Source: Actinacidiphila yanglinensis
GTDB taxonomy: Bacteria > Actinomycetota > Actinomycetes > Streptomycetales > Streptomycetaceae
Reading direction: 5' to 3'
NCBI RefSeq assembly: GCF_900107965.1
Contig: NZ_FNVU01000003.1
Location: 558,001-622,000 of the forward strand
DNA: 64,000 nucleotides
The notes under the pieces were generated by a model that did not search any database, was not told the DNA's origin, and was given only the letters and a program-made list of their open reading frames with translations. Below, in pieces: positions 54,023-63,515 of the stretch. Both the position numbers and the translations under genes were made by a program. Every line of letters begins with the position of its first letter. Position 1 is the first letter of the stretch.

Positions 54023-55470
54023 CATCGTCCGACCCGACACCGGAGCCGGAGCCCGGCAGCACCGCTCCCGGCGCTCCCGGCGGGCAGCCCAAGGGCTTCG
54101 ACCTGGGCACGCTGCTCGCGGAGCGGGGCGGTGAGCGGTACGAACTGCACACCAAGCACCTGAACCACCAACTGCCGCGGATGCTGCACACCATCGGCTT
54201 CGACAAGTACTACGAGCGGGCCGAGGGCGCGCACTTCTGGGACGCCGAGGGCAACGACTACCTGGACATGCTCGCCGGGTTCGGCGTGATGGGCGTGGGC
54301 CGCCACCACCCGGTGGTCCGCAAGGCGCTGCACGACGTGCTGGACGCCGGCCTGCCGGACCTGACCCGGTTCGACTGCCAGCCGCTGCCCGGCCTGCTCG
54401 CCGAGAAGCTGCTGGCCCACACCCCGCACCTGGACCGGGTGTTCTTCGGCAACAGCGGCACCGAGGCGGTGGAGACCGCGCTGAAGTTCGCCCGGTACGC
54501 CACCGGCAAGCCCCGGGTGCTGTACTGCACCCACTCCTTCCACGGCCTGACCACCGGCTCGCTGTCGGTCAACGGCGAGGAGGGCTTCCAGGACGGCTTC
54601 GCGCCGCTGCTGCCGGACACCGAGATCGCCGTGGGCGACCTCGACGCGCTGGAGCGGGAGCTGAAGCGCGGCGACGTGGCGGCACTGATCGTCGAGCCGA
54701 TCCAGGGACACGGCGTCCACATCCCGCCGACCGGCTACCTGCGGGCCGCGCAGGAACTGCTGCGCCGGCACAAGGCGTTGCTCATCTGCGACGAGGTGCA
54801 GACCGGCATCGGCCGCACCGGGGCCTTCTACGCCTATCAGCACGAGGAGGGCGTCGAGCCCGACCTGCTCACCGTGGCGAAGACCCTCTCCGGCGGGTAC
54901 GTCCCGGTCGGCGCGACCCTCGGGAAGGACTGGATCTTCAAGAAGGTCTACTCCTCCATGGACCGGGTGCTGGTGCACTCCGCCAGTTACGGCTCCAACG
55001 CGCAGGCCATGGTCGCGGGCCTGGCCACGCTGGCGGTGGTGGAGGACGAGCAACTGGTGGAGAACTCCCGCCGGATGGGCGACCTGCTGCGCACCCGGCT
55101 GGCCGCGCTCGTCGACAGGTACGAGCTGCTCAAGGACGTCCGCGGTCGCGGGTTGATGGTCGCCGTGGAATTCGGCCGGCCCAAGTCGCTGAAGCTGCGC
55201 AGCCGTTGGACGATGCTGCAGGCCGCGCGCAAGGGCCTGTTCGCGCAGATGGTGGTCGTGCCGCTGCTCCAGCGGCACCGCATCCTCACGCAGGTCTCCG
55301 GGGACCACATTGAGGTCATCAAGCTGATCCCGCCGCTGGTCGTCGACGAGGCGGACGTCGACCGCTTCGTGACCGCGTTCACCGAGGTCATGGACGACGC
55401 GCACGGCGGGGGTGGCCTGATGTGGGAGTTCGGGCGGACGCTGGTGAAGCAGGCCGTCGCCAACAGGTAG
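54019..55470 (+). CDS. hpnO: Class III aminotransferase, HpnO-like
   Basis: A 483-residue PLP aminotransferase. [18 protein letters not shown], the Asp-containing [13 protein letters not shown] segment and the Schiff-base Lys288 in [10 protein letters not shown] are standard class III features. The gene overlaps dxs by ATGA and sits at the end of the hopanoid operon, as in S. coelicolor from memory. HpnO-type enzymes convert a ribosyl/formyl-hopane intermediate to aminobacteriohopanetriol. An ornithine/acetylornithine-type role is the alternative. Confidence 0.85.
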   Translation: MTSSDPTPEPEPGSTAPGAPGGQPKGFDLGTLLAERGGERYELHTKHLNHQLPRMLHTIGFDKYYERAEGAHFWDAEGNDYLDMLAGFGVMGVGRHHPVVRKALHDVLDAGLPDLTRFDCQPLPGLLAEKLLAHTPHLDRVFFGNSGTEAVETALKFARYATGKPRVLYCTHSFHGLTTGSLSVNGEEGFQDGFAPLLPDTEIAVGDLDALERELKRGDVAALIVEPIQGHGVHIPPTGYLRAAQELLRRHKALLICDEVQTGIGRTGAFYAYQHEEGVEPDLLTVAKTLSGGYVPVGATLGKDWIFKKVYSSMDRVLVHSASYGSNAQAMVAGLATLAVVEDEQLVENSRRMGDLLRTRLAALVDRYELLKDVRGRGLMVAVEFGRPKSLKLRSRWTMLQAARKGLFAQMVVVPLLQRHRILTQVSGDHIEVIKLIPPLVVDEADVDRFVTAFTEVMDDAHGGGGLMWEFGRTLVKQAVANR

Positions 55471-55496
55471 GGCGGATCCGGGGAGCGGGGGGCGGG

Positions 55497-56858
55497 ATGG
55501 CCTGGCGACACGGCAGGGACCGGCGCGGCGACGGGCGCGGCGCCCCGGGCGGGCCGGGCCCCGCCGTTCCGCCGCGCCCCGCCTTCCCGCCGACCGTCGG
55601 CGTCCCGCCGCCGGTCCCGCACCCGGCGGCGCCGCGCTCCGGCGGGAACCGGCCGTACGCGCCGCAGGCCGTCGACGCCGCGACGGTCGACGCCGTCAAC
55701 GCGCTGAGCGCGCGCTGGGCGAGCCGGTTCACCGCGCCGGAGGAGGGCACCGCGTTCGGCGCCGTCGGGCTGTGGCCGCTGCTGGCCTTCCTCGCCGGCG
55801 CGGCGCGGGAGGGCGCCGTACGCGACGAACTGGCGGACGCGGTGGGCGTGGGCGCCGACGAGGCGCCCGACCGCGGCCGCGCGGTGATGACGGCGCTGGA
55901 CGGGCAGCCGGGCCTGTCCACCGCGCTCGGGGTGTGGACCCGGGAACAGGTGCGGCTCCATCAGCAGTGGGTGGCGCGGCTGCCGCCCGGCACGCTGGGG
56001 CGGTTGACCGGTGACCCGGCGGCCGACCGGGCCGCGCTCGACGCCTGGGCGGCGCGGCGCACCCGCGGTCTGATCCCCGCGATGCCGGTGGTGTCCGGCC
56101 CGGCGGTGATGATGGTGCTGGCGAGCGCCCTGACCGTACGCACCCGCTGGCAGCGGGCGTTCACCCCGTCGCCGCTGCGGGCCGCCTCGGGGCCGTGGGC
56201 CGGGCGCACCGACCTGCCCGGGCTCACCCGCTCGGGCCCGGACCTCGACGAGGTACGCGTCGCCGAGGCGCCGGGCGGGCCGCTGACCGTGTACGAGGTC
56301 CGCGGTGACAACGGGATCGACGTGCATCTGCTGCTGGGCGCGCCCGACGCCGTTCCGGGCGCCGTGCTCGACGCCGGGGTGCGGGTCCTGGCGGGGGAGT
56401 GCGCCACGGTCCCGGGCAGCCGCCTGCCGGCGGGCCGGCCCGGGCCCGGGCTGACGCTCGGCGAGATCGACGCCGCGGAGCCCCTCGACCGGATCCGCCT
56501 GGACACGGCGCCCTTCCGGATCGGCGCCGAGCACGACCTGCTGGGGCGGCCGGCGCTGTTCGGGCTGGCGGCGGCGGCCACCGCGGACGAGCGCGGGCAC
56601 TTCCCCGGCGCGACCGGCTTCCCGCTGGTGATCGGACAGGCCCGGCAGGCGGTGCGGGCGGAGTTCGGTGCGGAGGGGTTCGAGGCCGCGGCGGTCACCG
56701 CGCTCGCGATGCCGCCGGGCGGCGCGCCGCCGGCCTCCGCGTACCGCGCGAGGCTCCTCCGAGCCGACCTGACCCGTCCGTTCGGCTTCCTCGCCGTCCG
56801 CCGCGCCGACCGGCTCGTCCTCACGGCGGGCTGGGTGCCGGTGCCCGCGCAGGTGTGA
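55497..56858 (+). CDS. Serpin-like protein
   Basis: A 453-residue protein. After a disordered Pro/Gly/Arg-rich 60-residue start, the body shows serpin-fold landmarks: VNALSARWASRF, GLWPLLAFLAGAAREGAVRDEL (helix A/B-like), and the C-terminal RPFGFLAVRRADRLVLTAGWV resembling the last serpin strands. Overall it is divergent, and the reactive-loop region (TALAMPPGGAPPAS) is short and Pro/Gly-rich, so protease inhibition is uncertain. It has no signal peptide. It follows hpnO by 26 nt and could be co-transcribed. Confidence 0.65.
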   Translation: MAWRHGRDRRGDGRGAPGGPGPAVPPRPAFPPTVGVPPPVPHPAAPRSGGNRPYAPQAVDAATVDAVNALSARWASRFTAPEEGTAFGAVGLWPLLAFLAGAAREGAVRDELADAVGVGADEAPDRGRAVMTALDGQPGLSTALGVWTREQVRLHQQWVARLPPGTLGRLTGDPAADRAALDAWAARRTRGLIPAMPVVSGPAVMMVLASALTVRTRWQRAFTPSPLRAASGPWAGRTDLPGLTRSGPDLDEVRVAEAPGGPLTVYEVRGDNGIDVHLLLGAPDAVPGAVLDAGVRVLAGECATVPGSRLPAGRPGPGLTLGEIDAAEPLDRIRLDTAPFRIGAEHDLLGRPALFGLAAAATADERGHFPGATGFPLVIGQARQAVRAEFGAEGFEAAAVTALAMPPGGAPPASAYRARLLRADLTRPFGFLAVRRADRLVLTAGWVPVPAQV

Positions 56859-56895
56859 GGGCAGCAGCCGGACGGGGCAGGGCCCGCCGGCCCGG

Positions 56896-57795
56896 TCAGG
56901 CGGTCAGCAGGCGCGCCTGGAGGCGGAGGCGGCCGGCCGGGGTGAGGGCGAGGCCCGCCTCCAGGTAGCGGTCGACGGTGCCCCAGCGCTCCTCGATGGT
57001 GTCGAACGCGGACCGCAGGTACTCGATCCGGGCCTCGAAGAGCGGGTCGAGCAGTTCCCGCACGGCGGGGTCGATCGCGGTACCTGTGGTCCCGTCGCCG
57101 CGCACCACCTTGTAGCGGCGGTGCCGGGCGTTGCTCTCCAGGTAGTCCGCCTCGATCGCGGACCGCTCCACCCCGAGGGCGAGCAGGATGACCGCGATGG
57201 AGGTGCCCGCCCGGTCCTTGCCGGCGGCGCAGTGCAGCAGCGCGGGTACGGCCGGCTCCCGGTCCACGGCGCCGTCCGTGGCCCCGTCCAGAGCCTCGCC
57301 GAGGGCCCCGTCGACGGTCGCGTCCTGCTCAGCGGGCCCGGCGAGCAGCGCGAGCATGCGGCCGTGCTCGGCGGTGCGCTCGACGATCAGCTTGCGGTAG
57401 GAGGCCGCCATCCGCTCCGCCGCCCTGCCGTCGCCGAGCGCGGCCTGGAGGGCGGCCAGATCGCCGTCGCGGACGGTCCGCCAGAAGCCCGCGTTCTGCG
57501 CCGGGTCGCTGAGCGGCATGTTGATGCTGCGGGTGCCGGGCAGCACGACGTCCGGCCCCTCCAGCGCGATGTCGTCGCCGTTGCGGAAGTCGAAGATCGT
57601 GTGCAGGCCGAGCGAGGCGAGGAAGGCGGTGTCCTGCGCGTCGGCGTGCGCGAGGTGGCCGCTGCGGAAGAGCACTCCCGGCCGCACCCGGCGGCCGTCC
57701 GCGGTGGGCAGCCCGCCCACGTCGCGGAAGTTGCGCACCCCGTTCAGCCGGGGTTCCGGGCCGGTCGCGGCGGACTGCCGCACTTCCTGCGTCAC
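56896..57795 (-). CDS. Tyrosine-protein phosphatase (DSP-like)
   Basis: A 299-residue phosphatase of the bacterial tyrosine/dual-specificity type (Y_phosphatase3). RNFRDVGGLPTADGRRVRPGVLFRSG is the family opening. The P-loop HCAAGKDRAG has nucleophile Cys189 and Arg195, with Asp residues upstream as general acid. A 30-residue Gly/Asp/Ala-rich insert precedes the P-loop. The GTG at 57793-57795 has AAGGAG 5 nt upstream. Substrate: phosphoproteins or phosphoinositides. Confidence 0.88.
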   Translation of the reverse strand: MTQEVRQSAATGPEPRLNGVRNFRDVGGLPTADGRRVRPGVLFRSGHLAHADAQDTAFLASLGLHTIFDFRNGDDIALEGPDVVLPGTRSINMPLSDPAQNAGFWRTVRDGDLAALQAALGDGRAAERMAASYRKLIVERTAEHGRMLALLAGPAEQDATVDGALGEALDGATDGAVDREPAVPALLHCAAGKDRAGTSIAVILLALGVERSAIEADYLESNARHRRYKVVRGDGTTGTAIDPAVRELLDPLFEARIEYLRSAFDTIEERWGTVDRYLEAGLALTPAGRLRLQARLLTA

Positions 57796-57976
57796 CGGTG
57801 CTCCTTGTCGTGAGGGGGTCGAGACGGGGGTCGTCGGGTCGTGACGGGGCCGGGGCGGGTTCGCCGGACGTCCGGGTCGCCGGACGCCCCGCACCTCCCG
57901 GGCCTCGCCGTGAGCTGCGCGCCTCGCGGACCGTCACCGGTCCCTTGCCGACGATACGGCAGGGCGGGCGGCGTCG

Positions 57977-57988
57977 TACCGAACGGTA
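57977..57988. promoter_or_regulatory. TetR-type palindrome in a divergent spacer
   Basis: TACCGAACGGTA has perfect arms TACCG/CGGTA with a 2-nt centre. This half-site pattern is common for TetR operators. It lies in the 317-bp gene-free spacer (57796-58112) between the phosphatase and the SGNH hydrolase; no -35/-10 pair was convincing. No TetR gene is nearby. Confidence 0.4.
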
Positions 57989-58112
57989 GGTGTCCGTCGG
58001 TATTCCCGTCGGCGGCCGGTCCTTCCGGGCGGGACAGGTGGGATGAATCACGTGCCGCCGACCCGTCCTTACGGTCGCGTAGGTCGGCGGCCGAGGAGCA
58101 GGATGGACCGAC

Positions 58113-59018
58113 GTGGCGGACCTGATACGGACAGATGACAGCGAAGGAAGCGGCGGGGAACGACCGGCGCCGGACGCGCCCGCGAGCCGGCCGGCGCCCG
58201 TGCTCGCGGCGGCCGCGACCGGGTTCGGGTCGTACGCGGCGGTGGGGGACAGCTTCACGGAGGGCGTCGGGGACCCCGGTCCCGGCGAGGCGTTCGTCGG
58301 CTGGGCCGACCGGTTGGCGGTGCTGCTCGCCGACCGCCGGGCGCTGGAGACCCCGCCCGGCGACTTCCGTTACGCCAACCTCGCGGTGCGCGGCCGGCTG
58401 CTGGACCGGGTGATCGAGGAGCAGGTGCCCCGGGCCGTCTCCCTCGCCCCCGATCTGGTCACCTTCTGCGCGGGCGGCAACGACATCCTGCGCCCGGGCA
58501 GCGACCCGGACGTGCTGGCCGAGCGGTTCGAGGGAGCGGTCGCCGAACTGCGCGCGGTGGTCGGCACCGTGATGGTGTGCACCGGCTTCGATACCCGCGG
58601 GGTGCCCGTACTCGGCCTGCTGCGCGGCAAGATCGCGACCTACAACGCGCACATCAGGGCGGTCGCCGACCGTTACGGCTGCCCGGTGCTCGACCTGTGG
58701 TCGCTGCGGGCGATCCACGACCGGCGGGCCTGGAGCGAGGACCGGCTGCACCTGTCGTCCGCGGGCCACGTGCGGGTCGCGCTGCGCGCCGCCCAGGTGC
58801 TCGGCCTCGACACGCCGACCGACCCCGACCTGCCCTGGCCGCCGGAGGCGCCGAGGCCGCCCGCGCAGGTCCGCCGGGACAACCTCCACTGGGCGCGGGA
58901 GTACCTGGTGCCGTGGATCGGGCGCCGGCTGCGCGGGGAGTCGTCGGGCGACGACGTGCTGCCCAAGCGGCCGGAGTTGCTGCCGCTGCGGCCGGACGGC
59001 CGCACCGCGACGCGCTGA
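58113..59018 (+). CDS. SGNH/GDSL-family hydrolase
   Basis: A 301-residue esterase-like protein. Block I GDSFTEG has Ser47, block III is CAGGND, and the catalytic Asp-His pair lies in SEDRLHLSS. No signal peptide is seen, so it acts in the cytoplasm. The Asp/Ser-rich N-terminus may be unstructured. GTG start at 58113. Substrate unknown; esters of lipids or acyl-sugars are typical. Confidence 0.87.
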   Translation: MADLIRTDDSEGSGGERPAPDAPASRPAPVLAAAATGFGSYAAVGDSFTEGVGDPGPGEAFVGWADRLAVLLADRRALETPPGDFRYANLAVRGRLLDRVIEEQVPRAVSLAPDLVTFCAGGNDILRPGSDPDVLAERFEGAVAELRAVVGTVMVCTGFDTRGVPVLGLLRGKIATYNAHIRAVADRYGCPVLDLWSLRAIHDRRAWSEDRLHLSSAGHVRVALRAAQVLGLDTPTDPDLPWPPEAPRPPAQVRRDNLHWAREYLVPWIGRRLRGESSGDDVLPKRPELLPLRPDGRTATR

Positions 59019-59078
59019 GCGGTCCTACGGCGGGCCGAGCCGCCGCCAGGCGTGGAACGGGTTCCGCTCGCGCGTCCG

Positions 59079-59101
59079 CGCGCGGGCGGTCCACCCGCGC
59101 G
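59079..59101. terminator. Hairpin between convergent genes
   Basis: CGCGCGGG (59079-59086) and CCCGCGCG (59094-59101) with a 7-nt loop, between the SGNH hydrolase and the convergent RsbW-like gene. Confidence 0.4.
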
Positions 59102-59127
59102 GTGCGCCGAGGTTCGTCGCCCGGACG

Positions 59128-59622
59128 TCAATGGGGCGCGCGGTGCAGGGCCAGTTCGGCCCACACCACGCGCCCCGTACCATCGGCTGCGGGATCGGAC
59201 CCCCAGGCTGCCGCCAGTACGCTCACCAGCAGCAGACCTCGCCCGCCTTCCTCGTCGGCAGTGGCCGCACACGGCATCGGGTCCCCCTCGCCGCGCCCCT
59301 GATCGGTCACTTCGAGCCGCACTGCCGAGCCGACGTCATGCAGTGCGCACGTGATTCTCCGGCTGTCGGTGTGACGGACCGCGTTGGTGAACAACTCGGT
59401 CATCACCAGCCCCGCGTCGTCCCTCAACTCGGCGTCCGCGCCCCATTCGCGCAGCCGGGCCCGTATCCGCGCGCGGGCGTCCGACACGGACGCGCACAGC
59501 GCGGGCAGCCGGAAGACGTCGTGGCGCGCGGGGGCGCCGACGTCCGCCCGGCTGTCGTGCCGGAAAGCGTGAGTTGAAAGGACCACACCGTAACTATGAG
59601 GCCCGCGCTGGACACATGGCAA
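59128..59622 (-). CDS. RsbW-like ATP-binding protein (AbaA-type locus)
   Basis: A 164-residue HATPase_c protein of the anti-sigma/kinase type. N-box ELFTNAVRHTD, then VTDQGRGEGDPM and the G2 segment GGRGLLLVSVLAAAWG. The ATG at 59620-59622 is adopted; a GTG at 59586 is closer to the conserved part. It is divergent from the XRE/DUF5753 and DUF397 pair, an arrangement known from WhiJ/AbaA-like loci of Streptomyces. It may modulate the adjacent regulator. Confidence 0.8.
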   Translation of the reverse strand: MPCVQRGPHSYGVVLSTHAFRHDSRADVGAPARHDVFRLPALCASVSDARARIRARLREWGADAELRDDAGLVMTELFTNAVRHTDSRRITCALHDVGSAVRLEVTDQGRGEGDPMPCAATADEEGGRGLLLVSVLAAAWGSDPAADGTGRVVWAELALHRAPH

Positions 59623-59630
59623 GGTCCGAA

Positions 59631-59679
59631 CTGTAAATTACAGAATCGACAGAACATGCTGTTGCCGGCGCTGACGTCA
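59631..59679. promoter_or_regulatory. Three palindromes in the RsbW/XRE divergent promoter
   Basis: CTGTAAATTACAG (59631-59643, perfect around a central A), ACAG-N6-CTGT (59649-59662) and TGACGTCA (59672-59679) lie within 49 bp. The segment is far richer in A/T than the genome. They are likely operators and -10 elements for the two divergent genes, and possible binding sites of the XRE protein. Confidence 0.55.
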
Positions 59680-59723
59680 TGACACACTGCTTGTCAGCCA
59701 AGGGACTTGGAGGAAGGCACGTG

Positions 59724-60587
59724 ATGGACCCCCGGCCGGGTGGTGCACCGACGGTCCTGCGCATGGTGCTCGGCAAACGCCTCCAGGACCTGCGGGAGAA
59801 GGCCGGCCTCAGCTTCGAGCAGGCCGGCCGCGCTCTCGATGTGACCCACGCCACCATCCGGCGGATGGAAAAGGCCGAAGTCGGGCTGAAGATCCCCTAT
59901 GTCGAGAAGCTGCTCACCACCTACGGGGTCACCGCGCCCGACGAGATCGGCGGCTTCCTCGCGCTGTGCCGCGAGGCCAACCGCCCCGGCTGGTGGCACA
60001 ACTTCCGCGACGTGCTGCCCGAGTGGTTCAGCGCCTTCGTCAGCCTCGAGGGCGAGGCGGCCGTCATCCGTGCGTACGAGCCCCACTACGTCCCCGGGCT
60101 GCTCCAGGTCCCCAGCTATGCCCAGGCCGTGCTGCGCGCCGGGCTGCCCAACGCCGCCCCCGAGGAGATCGACCGCCTGGTCACCCTCCGGGTCGAACGG
60201 CAGGGGCTGCTCGACCGCCCGGACGCGCCGCTGCTGTGGGTGGTGATGGACGAGACGGTGGTGCGCCGCCCGATCGGCGGCCGCGAGGTGATGCGCGAGC
60301 AGTTGGGCGCGCTCATCGAGGCGACCGAGGCGCCCAACGTCCGGCTCCAGGTGATCCCCTTCACCGCGGGACCGCATCCGGCCATGTACGGCCCGTTCCA
60401 CATCTTCCGGTTCCATCTCAAGGAGATCCCGGACATCGCCTACACCGAGAGTCTGGTGGGCGGCGCCTACTTCGACGACCGCGACGACGTGTCCGCCTTC
60501 CTCGAAGCCCTCGACCGGATGTGCGCGCAGGCAGCGCCGGCACAGAGCACCAAAGCCATCCTCGATGGCGTGCGCAAGGAGATCTGA
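59724..60587 (+). CDS. XRE-family regulator, DUF5753 type (WhiJ-like)
   Basis: A 287-residue regulator. HTH at about residues 15-70 (LREKAGLSFEQAGRALDVTHATIRRMEKAEVG spans it), then DUF5753 with EPHYVPGLLQVPSYAQAV, VMDETVVRRPIGG and VIPFTAGPHPAMYG. The ATG at 59724 has GGAGGAAGG upstream; the adjoining GTG at 59721 is possible. Three nt before the DUF397 gene, with which it should act as in WhiJ-type developmental repression systems. Confidence 0.9.
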   Translation: MDPRPGGAPTVLRMVLGKRLQDLREKAGLSFEQAGRALDVTHATIRRMEKAEVGLKIPYVEKLLTTYGVTAPDEIGGFLALCREANRPGWWHNFRDVLPEWFSAFVSLEGEAAVIRAYEPHYVPGLLQVPSYAQAVLRAGLPNAAPEEIDRLVTLRVERQGLLDRPDAPLLWVVMDETVVRRPIGGREVMREQLGALIEATEAPNVRLQVIPFTAGPHPAMYGPFHIFRFHLKEIPDIAYTESLVGGAYFDDRDDVSAFLEALDRMCAQAAPAQSTKAILDGVRKEI

Positions 60588-60590
60588 ACC

Positions 60591-60842
60591 ATGGATCGCG
60601 TCACCAACGACAGCATCTACAACGGAATGCCCGCCATGGAGCTGGGCGCGGACGGCTGGCGGAAGCCGTGGAGCGGCGGCAACGGCGGTTCCTGCGTCGA
60701 GGCCAAGCGGCTCAACGACGGCCGGGTGGCGCTGCGCCAGTCCACCGATCCGGAGGGACCCGCGCTCATCTACACCAACCACGAGATCACGACGTTCATC
60801 CAGGGCGCCAAGTCCGGCGACGCGGACTTCCTGCTCGGATGA
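60591..60842 (+). CDS. DUF397 protein (WhiJ partner)
   Basis: An 83-residue DUF397 protein. Its core GWRKPWSGGNGGSCVEA and the C-terminal FIQGAKSGDADFLL pattern match the family, which is encoded next to DUF5753 XRE genes and may relieve their repression. It starts 3 nt after the XRE stop, so the two are co-translated. Confidence 0.9.
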   Translation: MDRVTNDSIYNGMPAMELGADGWRKPWSGGNGGSCVEAKRLNDGRVALRQSTDPEGPALIYTNHEITTFIQGAKSGDADFLLG

Positions 60843-60909
60843 CCACGAATCACCCGCGGCCGGACCGGACCGACACCCCCGACCAGGTGATCACGAAGCG
60901 GAGGACGGC

Positions 60910-61716
60910 GTGACCGACCAGGGGTTCACCGCCGGGGAGATCGACACCAGCCGGGCGCACCCGGCGCGGATGTACGACTACTACCTCGGCGGCAAGGACA
61001 ACTACGAGGTGGACCGGCAGGCAGCCGACCGGGTCATCGAGGTCTCCCCGGACGTCGTGCTCGGCGCCCGCGCCAACCGGGACTTCATGCACCGCGCGGT
61101 GCGCTTCGTGGCCCAGGGCGGGATCCGGCAGATCATCGACATCGGCACGGGCATCCCGACCTCGCCCAACACCCACGAGATCGCCCAGGCGGTGTCCCCG
61201 GACGTCCGCGTCGCCTATATCGACAACGACCCGATCGTCGCCACCCACGCCGGCGCGCACCTGCTCGGCAACGGCAGTACCGGCTTCTTCCTCGCCGACA
61301 TGCGCGACCCGGAGAAGATCCTCGGCCACCCGACGATCAGCCGGCTGATCGACTTCGACCAGCCGGTGGCGATCATGCTCGTGTCCGTCCTGCACTTCGT
61401 CAGCGACGCCGAGGACCCGCGGGGCATCGTCGCCACCCTGCGGGAGGCGATCTGCCCCGGCAGCCGGCTGGTGCTCTCGCACGGCACCGCGGACTTCCAC
61501 GCCGCGACGGCCGACGAGGTCCAGGGCGCCTACGGCAAGGCCGTCGCCGGGCTGCGGCTGCGTGGCCACGACGAGGTGATGGCCCTGTTCGAGGGCTTCG
61601 ACCTGGTCGAACCCGGGCTGGTCCAGGCGCCGTTGTGGCGCCCGGACGGGCCGGTGCCCGACGACGCGGAGAGCCGGCGGCGCGGCGTCTACGCGGCGGT
61701 CGGCACCAAGCGCTAG
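60910..61716 (+). CDS. SAM-dependent methyltransferase, DUF574 type
   Basis: A 268-residue methyltransferase of the DUF574/Methyltransf_19 family. ARMYDYYLGGKDNYEVDR is the family hallmark; motif I IIDIGTGIPT and an acidic loop YIDNDP bind SAM. GTG start at 60910 with GGAGGA. It follows the DUF397 gene by 67 nt and is probably in the same transcript. Streptomyces have many paralogues without known substrates. Confidence 0.87.
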   Translation: MTDQGFTAGEIDTSRAHPARMYDYYLGGKDNYEVDRQAADRVIEVSPDVVLGARANRDFMHRAVRFVAQGGIRQIIDIGTGIPTSPNTHEIAQAVSPDVRVAYIDNDPIVATHAGAHLLGNGSTGFFLADMRDPEKILGHPTISRLIDFDQPVAIMLVSVLHFVSDAEDPRGIVATLREAICPGSRLVLSHGTADFHAATADEVQGAYGKAVAGLRLRGHDEVMALFEGFDLVEPGLVQAPLWRPDGPVPDDAESRRRGVYAAVGTKR

Positions 61717-61851
61717 ACCCCACCGGGGCGGAGCCACCGCTGCCGCCCGGAGGACACCGAGCAGGGGCCCCGCCGGTCACCCGGTCACCCGGTCCGCGTC
61801 AGGGGAAGCACGCGACCGGCCATCCGCCCGACGGGGCCCCACATCCGCACG

Positions 61852-61893
61852 CGCCGGACGGCCGCGCCCGATCGAGGGCACGGCCGTCCGGCG
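61852..61893. terminator. Bidirectional 13-bp hairpin terminator
   Basis: Arms CGCCGGACGGCCG (61852-61864) and CGGCCGTCCGGCG (61881-61893) are exact complements with a 16-nt loop, placed between the convergent methyltransferase and reductase genes. Confidence 0.6.
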
Positions 61894-61917
61894 TTGCGCT
61901 GCCTGAAGGTGCCGGAC

Positions 61918-62949
61918 TCAGTGGTGGGCCTCGACCTCGACGACCACGTCGTCCATCGACGCCGCGAAGTTCGCGCCCAGCGCCCGCGAGGGGGTCTGGA
62001 AGCCCGCTGCCAGTTCCGGCAGCCGCTCCACGATCCGCAGCACCGAGTCCGCCGTCATCCGGTACGGGTTCGGGCCGGTCAGCGTGGCCGCGACCGTGTT
62101 GCCCGCCGCATCGGTGGCCTGCCCCCACACCTCGCTGCGGGTGCCGCTCAGCCGGCGCTCGCCCGGCCCGCGCACCAGCCGGGCCACCGTGCCCGCGACC
62201 GCGCCGCGCAGCGGACCGAGCCGCAGTGCCCGGGAGGCGGCCACCACCGCCTGCGGCACCGCGGTGTACGTGGTCACGTCGGGAATGCCCGTCGAGTGGT
62301 AGGCGGTGCTCACGTCGCCCCACGGGACCGACACCACCGTGCGCGCGCCCGACGGGAAGGCGGCCCGCACCTGGCGGGAGCCCAGCGGCACGCTGCGGAT
62401 CTCGCCGCCGCTGCGGATCCGACCGCCGTCGGGCGCGCCGCCCTCCATCATGGTCCGCGCGGTACCCGGGCTCGGGCCGCCGCCCGTCATGAACGCCAGG
62501 TCGAGCTGCGTCGCGTCCGGCAGCCGGGCCGCCAGCAGCGCCGCCACGCAGTCCGTCGGCACCACGTCGAAACCCGCACCCGGAAGGAGGGTCACCCCGG
62601 CCGCCTCGGCGCGCGGGCCGAGCGAGTGCAGCGACTCGAACACGTCGATCTCGCCGGTGATGTCCAGGTACGGCGTCCGCGTCTCCACGCAGGCGTGCGC
62701 CATCGGCAGCGCGGTACGGGCGAAGGGCCCGGCGCAGTGCGCGACCGCGGACACGCCGTTCAGCCCGCGACGTATCGTGCTCGGCTCGGAAAGGTCGAAC
62801 ACCCGGTGCTCCAGGCCGAGTTCGGCGGCGAACGGAACCAGCTTCGCGGCGTTGCGACCGGCCAGCACGGGGCGCCGGCCCTGCGCCACGGCACGACGTG
62901 CGATCAGGCGACCGGTGTACCCGGTGGCCCCGTACAACAGCCAGGTCAT
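61918..62949 (-). CDS. Saccharopine dehydrogenase-like NAD(P)-binding reductase
   Basis: A 343-residue protein. N-terminal Rossmann motif GATGYTGR and the hydrophobic middle region with HCAGPFARTALPM match saccharopine-dehydrogenase-like/trans-acting enoyl reductases found in actinobacteria. Start at 62949. It is monocistronic; ligand unknown. True lysine biosynthesis is unlikely given its divergence. Confidence 0.8.
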   Translation of the reverse strand: MTWLLYGATGYTGRLIARRAVAQGRRPVLAGRNAAKLVPFAAELGLEHRVFDLSEPSTIRRGLNGVSAVAHCAGPFARTALPMAHACVETRTPYLDITGEIDVFESLHSLGPRAEAAGVTLLPGAGFDVVPTDCVAALLAARLPDATQLDLAFMTGGGPSPGTARTMMEGGAPDGGRIRSGGEIRSVPLGSRQVRAAFPSGARTVVSVPWGDVSTAYHSTGIPDVTTYTAVPQAVVAASRALRLGPLRGAVAGTVARLVRGPGERRLSGTRSEVWGQATDAAGNTVAATLTGPNPYRMTADSVLRIVERLPELAAGFQTPSRALGANFAASMDDVVVEVEAHH

Positions 62950-63062
62950 GGAGTGCGATCCTTCCGCGGCGGCGCTACGAGAGCTGACCGGAACCGTACA
63001 CGCGGGGTCTGTCAGGCCGCTATTCGGTACGCGGCGGGCGGCAGGCGTGCGAGGCTTGGGGT

Positions 63063-63338
63063 ATGAGCGACGCAAAGCAGGTGGCCGCAGCGGCCGCCGA
63101 CAGCAACCCGCTGGATGCGGAAGAGGCCGCACCGGCCGATCCCGCGGAACCGGAAGGGGAGAGTACGGCGGCGCCCGCCGAGGACGAGGTGAAGCGCAAG
63201 TTCCGCGAGGCGCTGGCGCGGAAACAGGGCGGGGGCGGCCGCGGCGGCGCCGCGACGACCGGCCCGGACCAGTCCAAGATCCACGGTGCGCACGGGCGCG
63301 CGGGCGGCCCGCGCGAGTTCCGCCGCAAGTCGGGGTAA
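63063..63338 (+). CDS. DUF5302 family small protein
   Basis: A 91-residue acidic-then-basic protein. The core [16 protein letters not shown] and C-terminal [20 protein letters not shown] match DUF5302 from memory. It is probably disordered and nucleic-acid associated; no function known. Confidence 0.8.
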   Translation: MSDAKQVAAAAADSNPLDAEEAAPADPAEPEGESTAAPAEDEVKRKFREALARKQGGGGRGGAATTGPDQSKIHGAHGRAGGPREFRRKSG

Positions 63339-63515
63339 CGCGACCGCCCGGCCGTCCCGTCCCCGCGCGTCGTACCTCGCGGTGGACGGGCGGCCGTCGG
63401 CGCGGTGCGCTCTCGCGGGCGGACCGCGGTGCCTCCGCGACCCCGGGCAGGTCACGGCCCTGCGGGCGGCCACGAGGCCGGGCGCCTGGCGGCGGGGCCC
63501 CGTTAGAGTCGAGCG

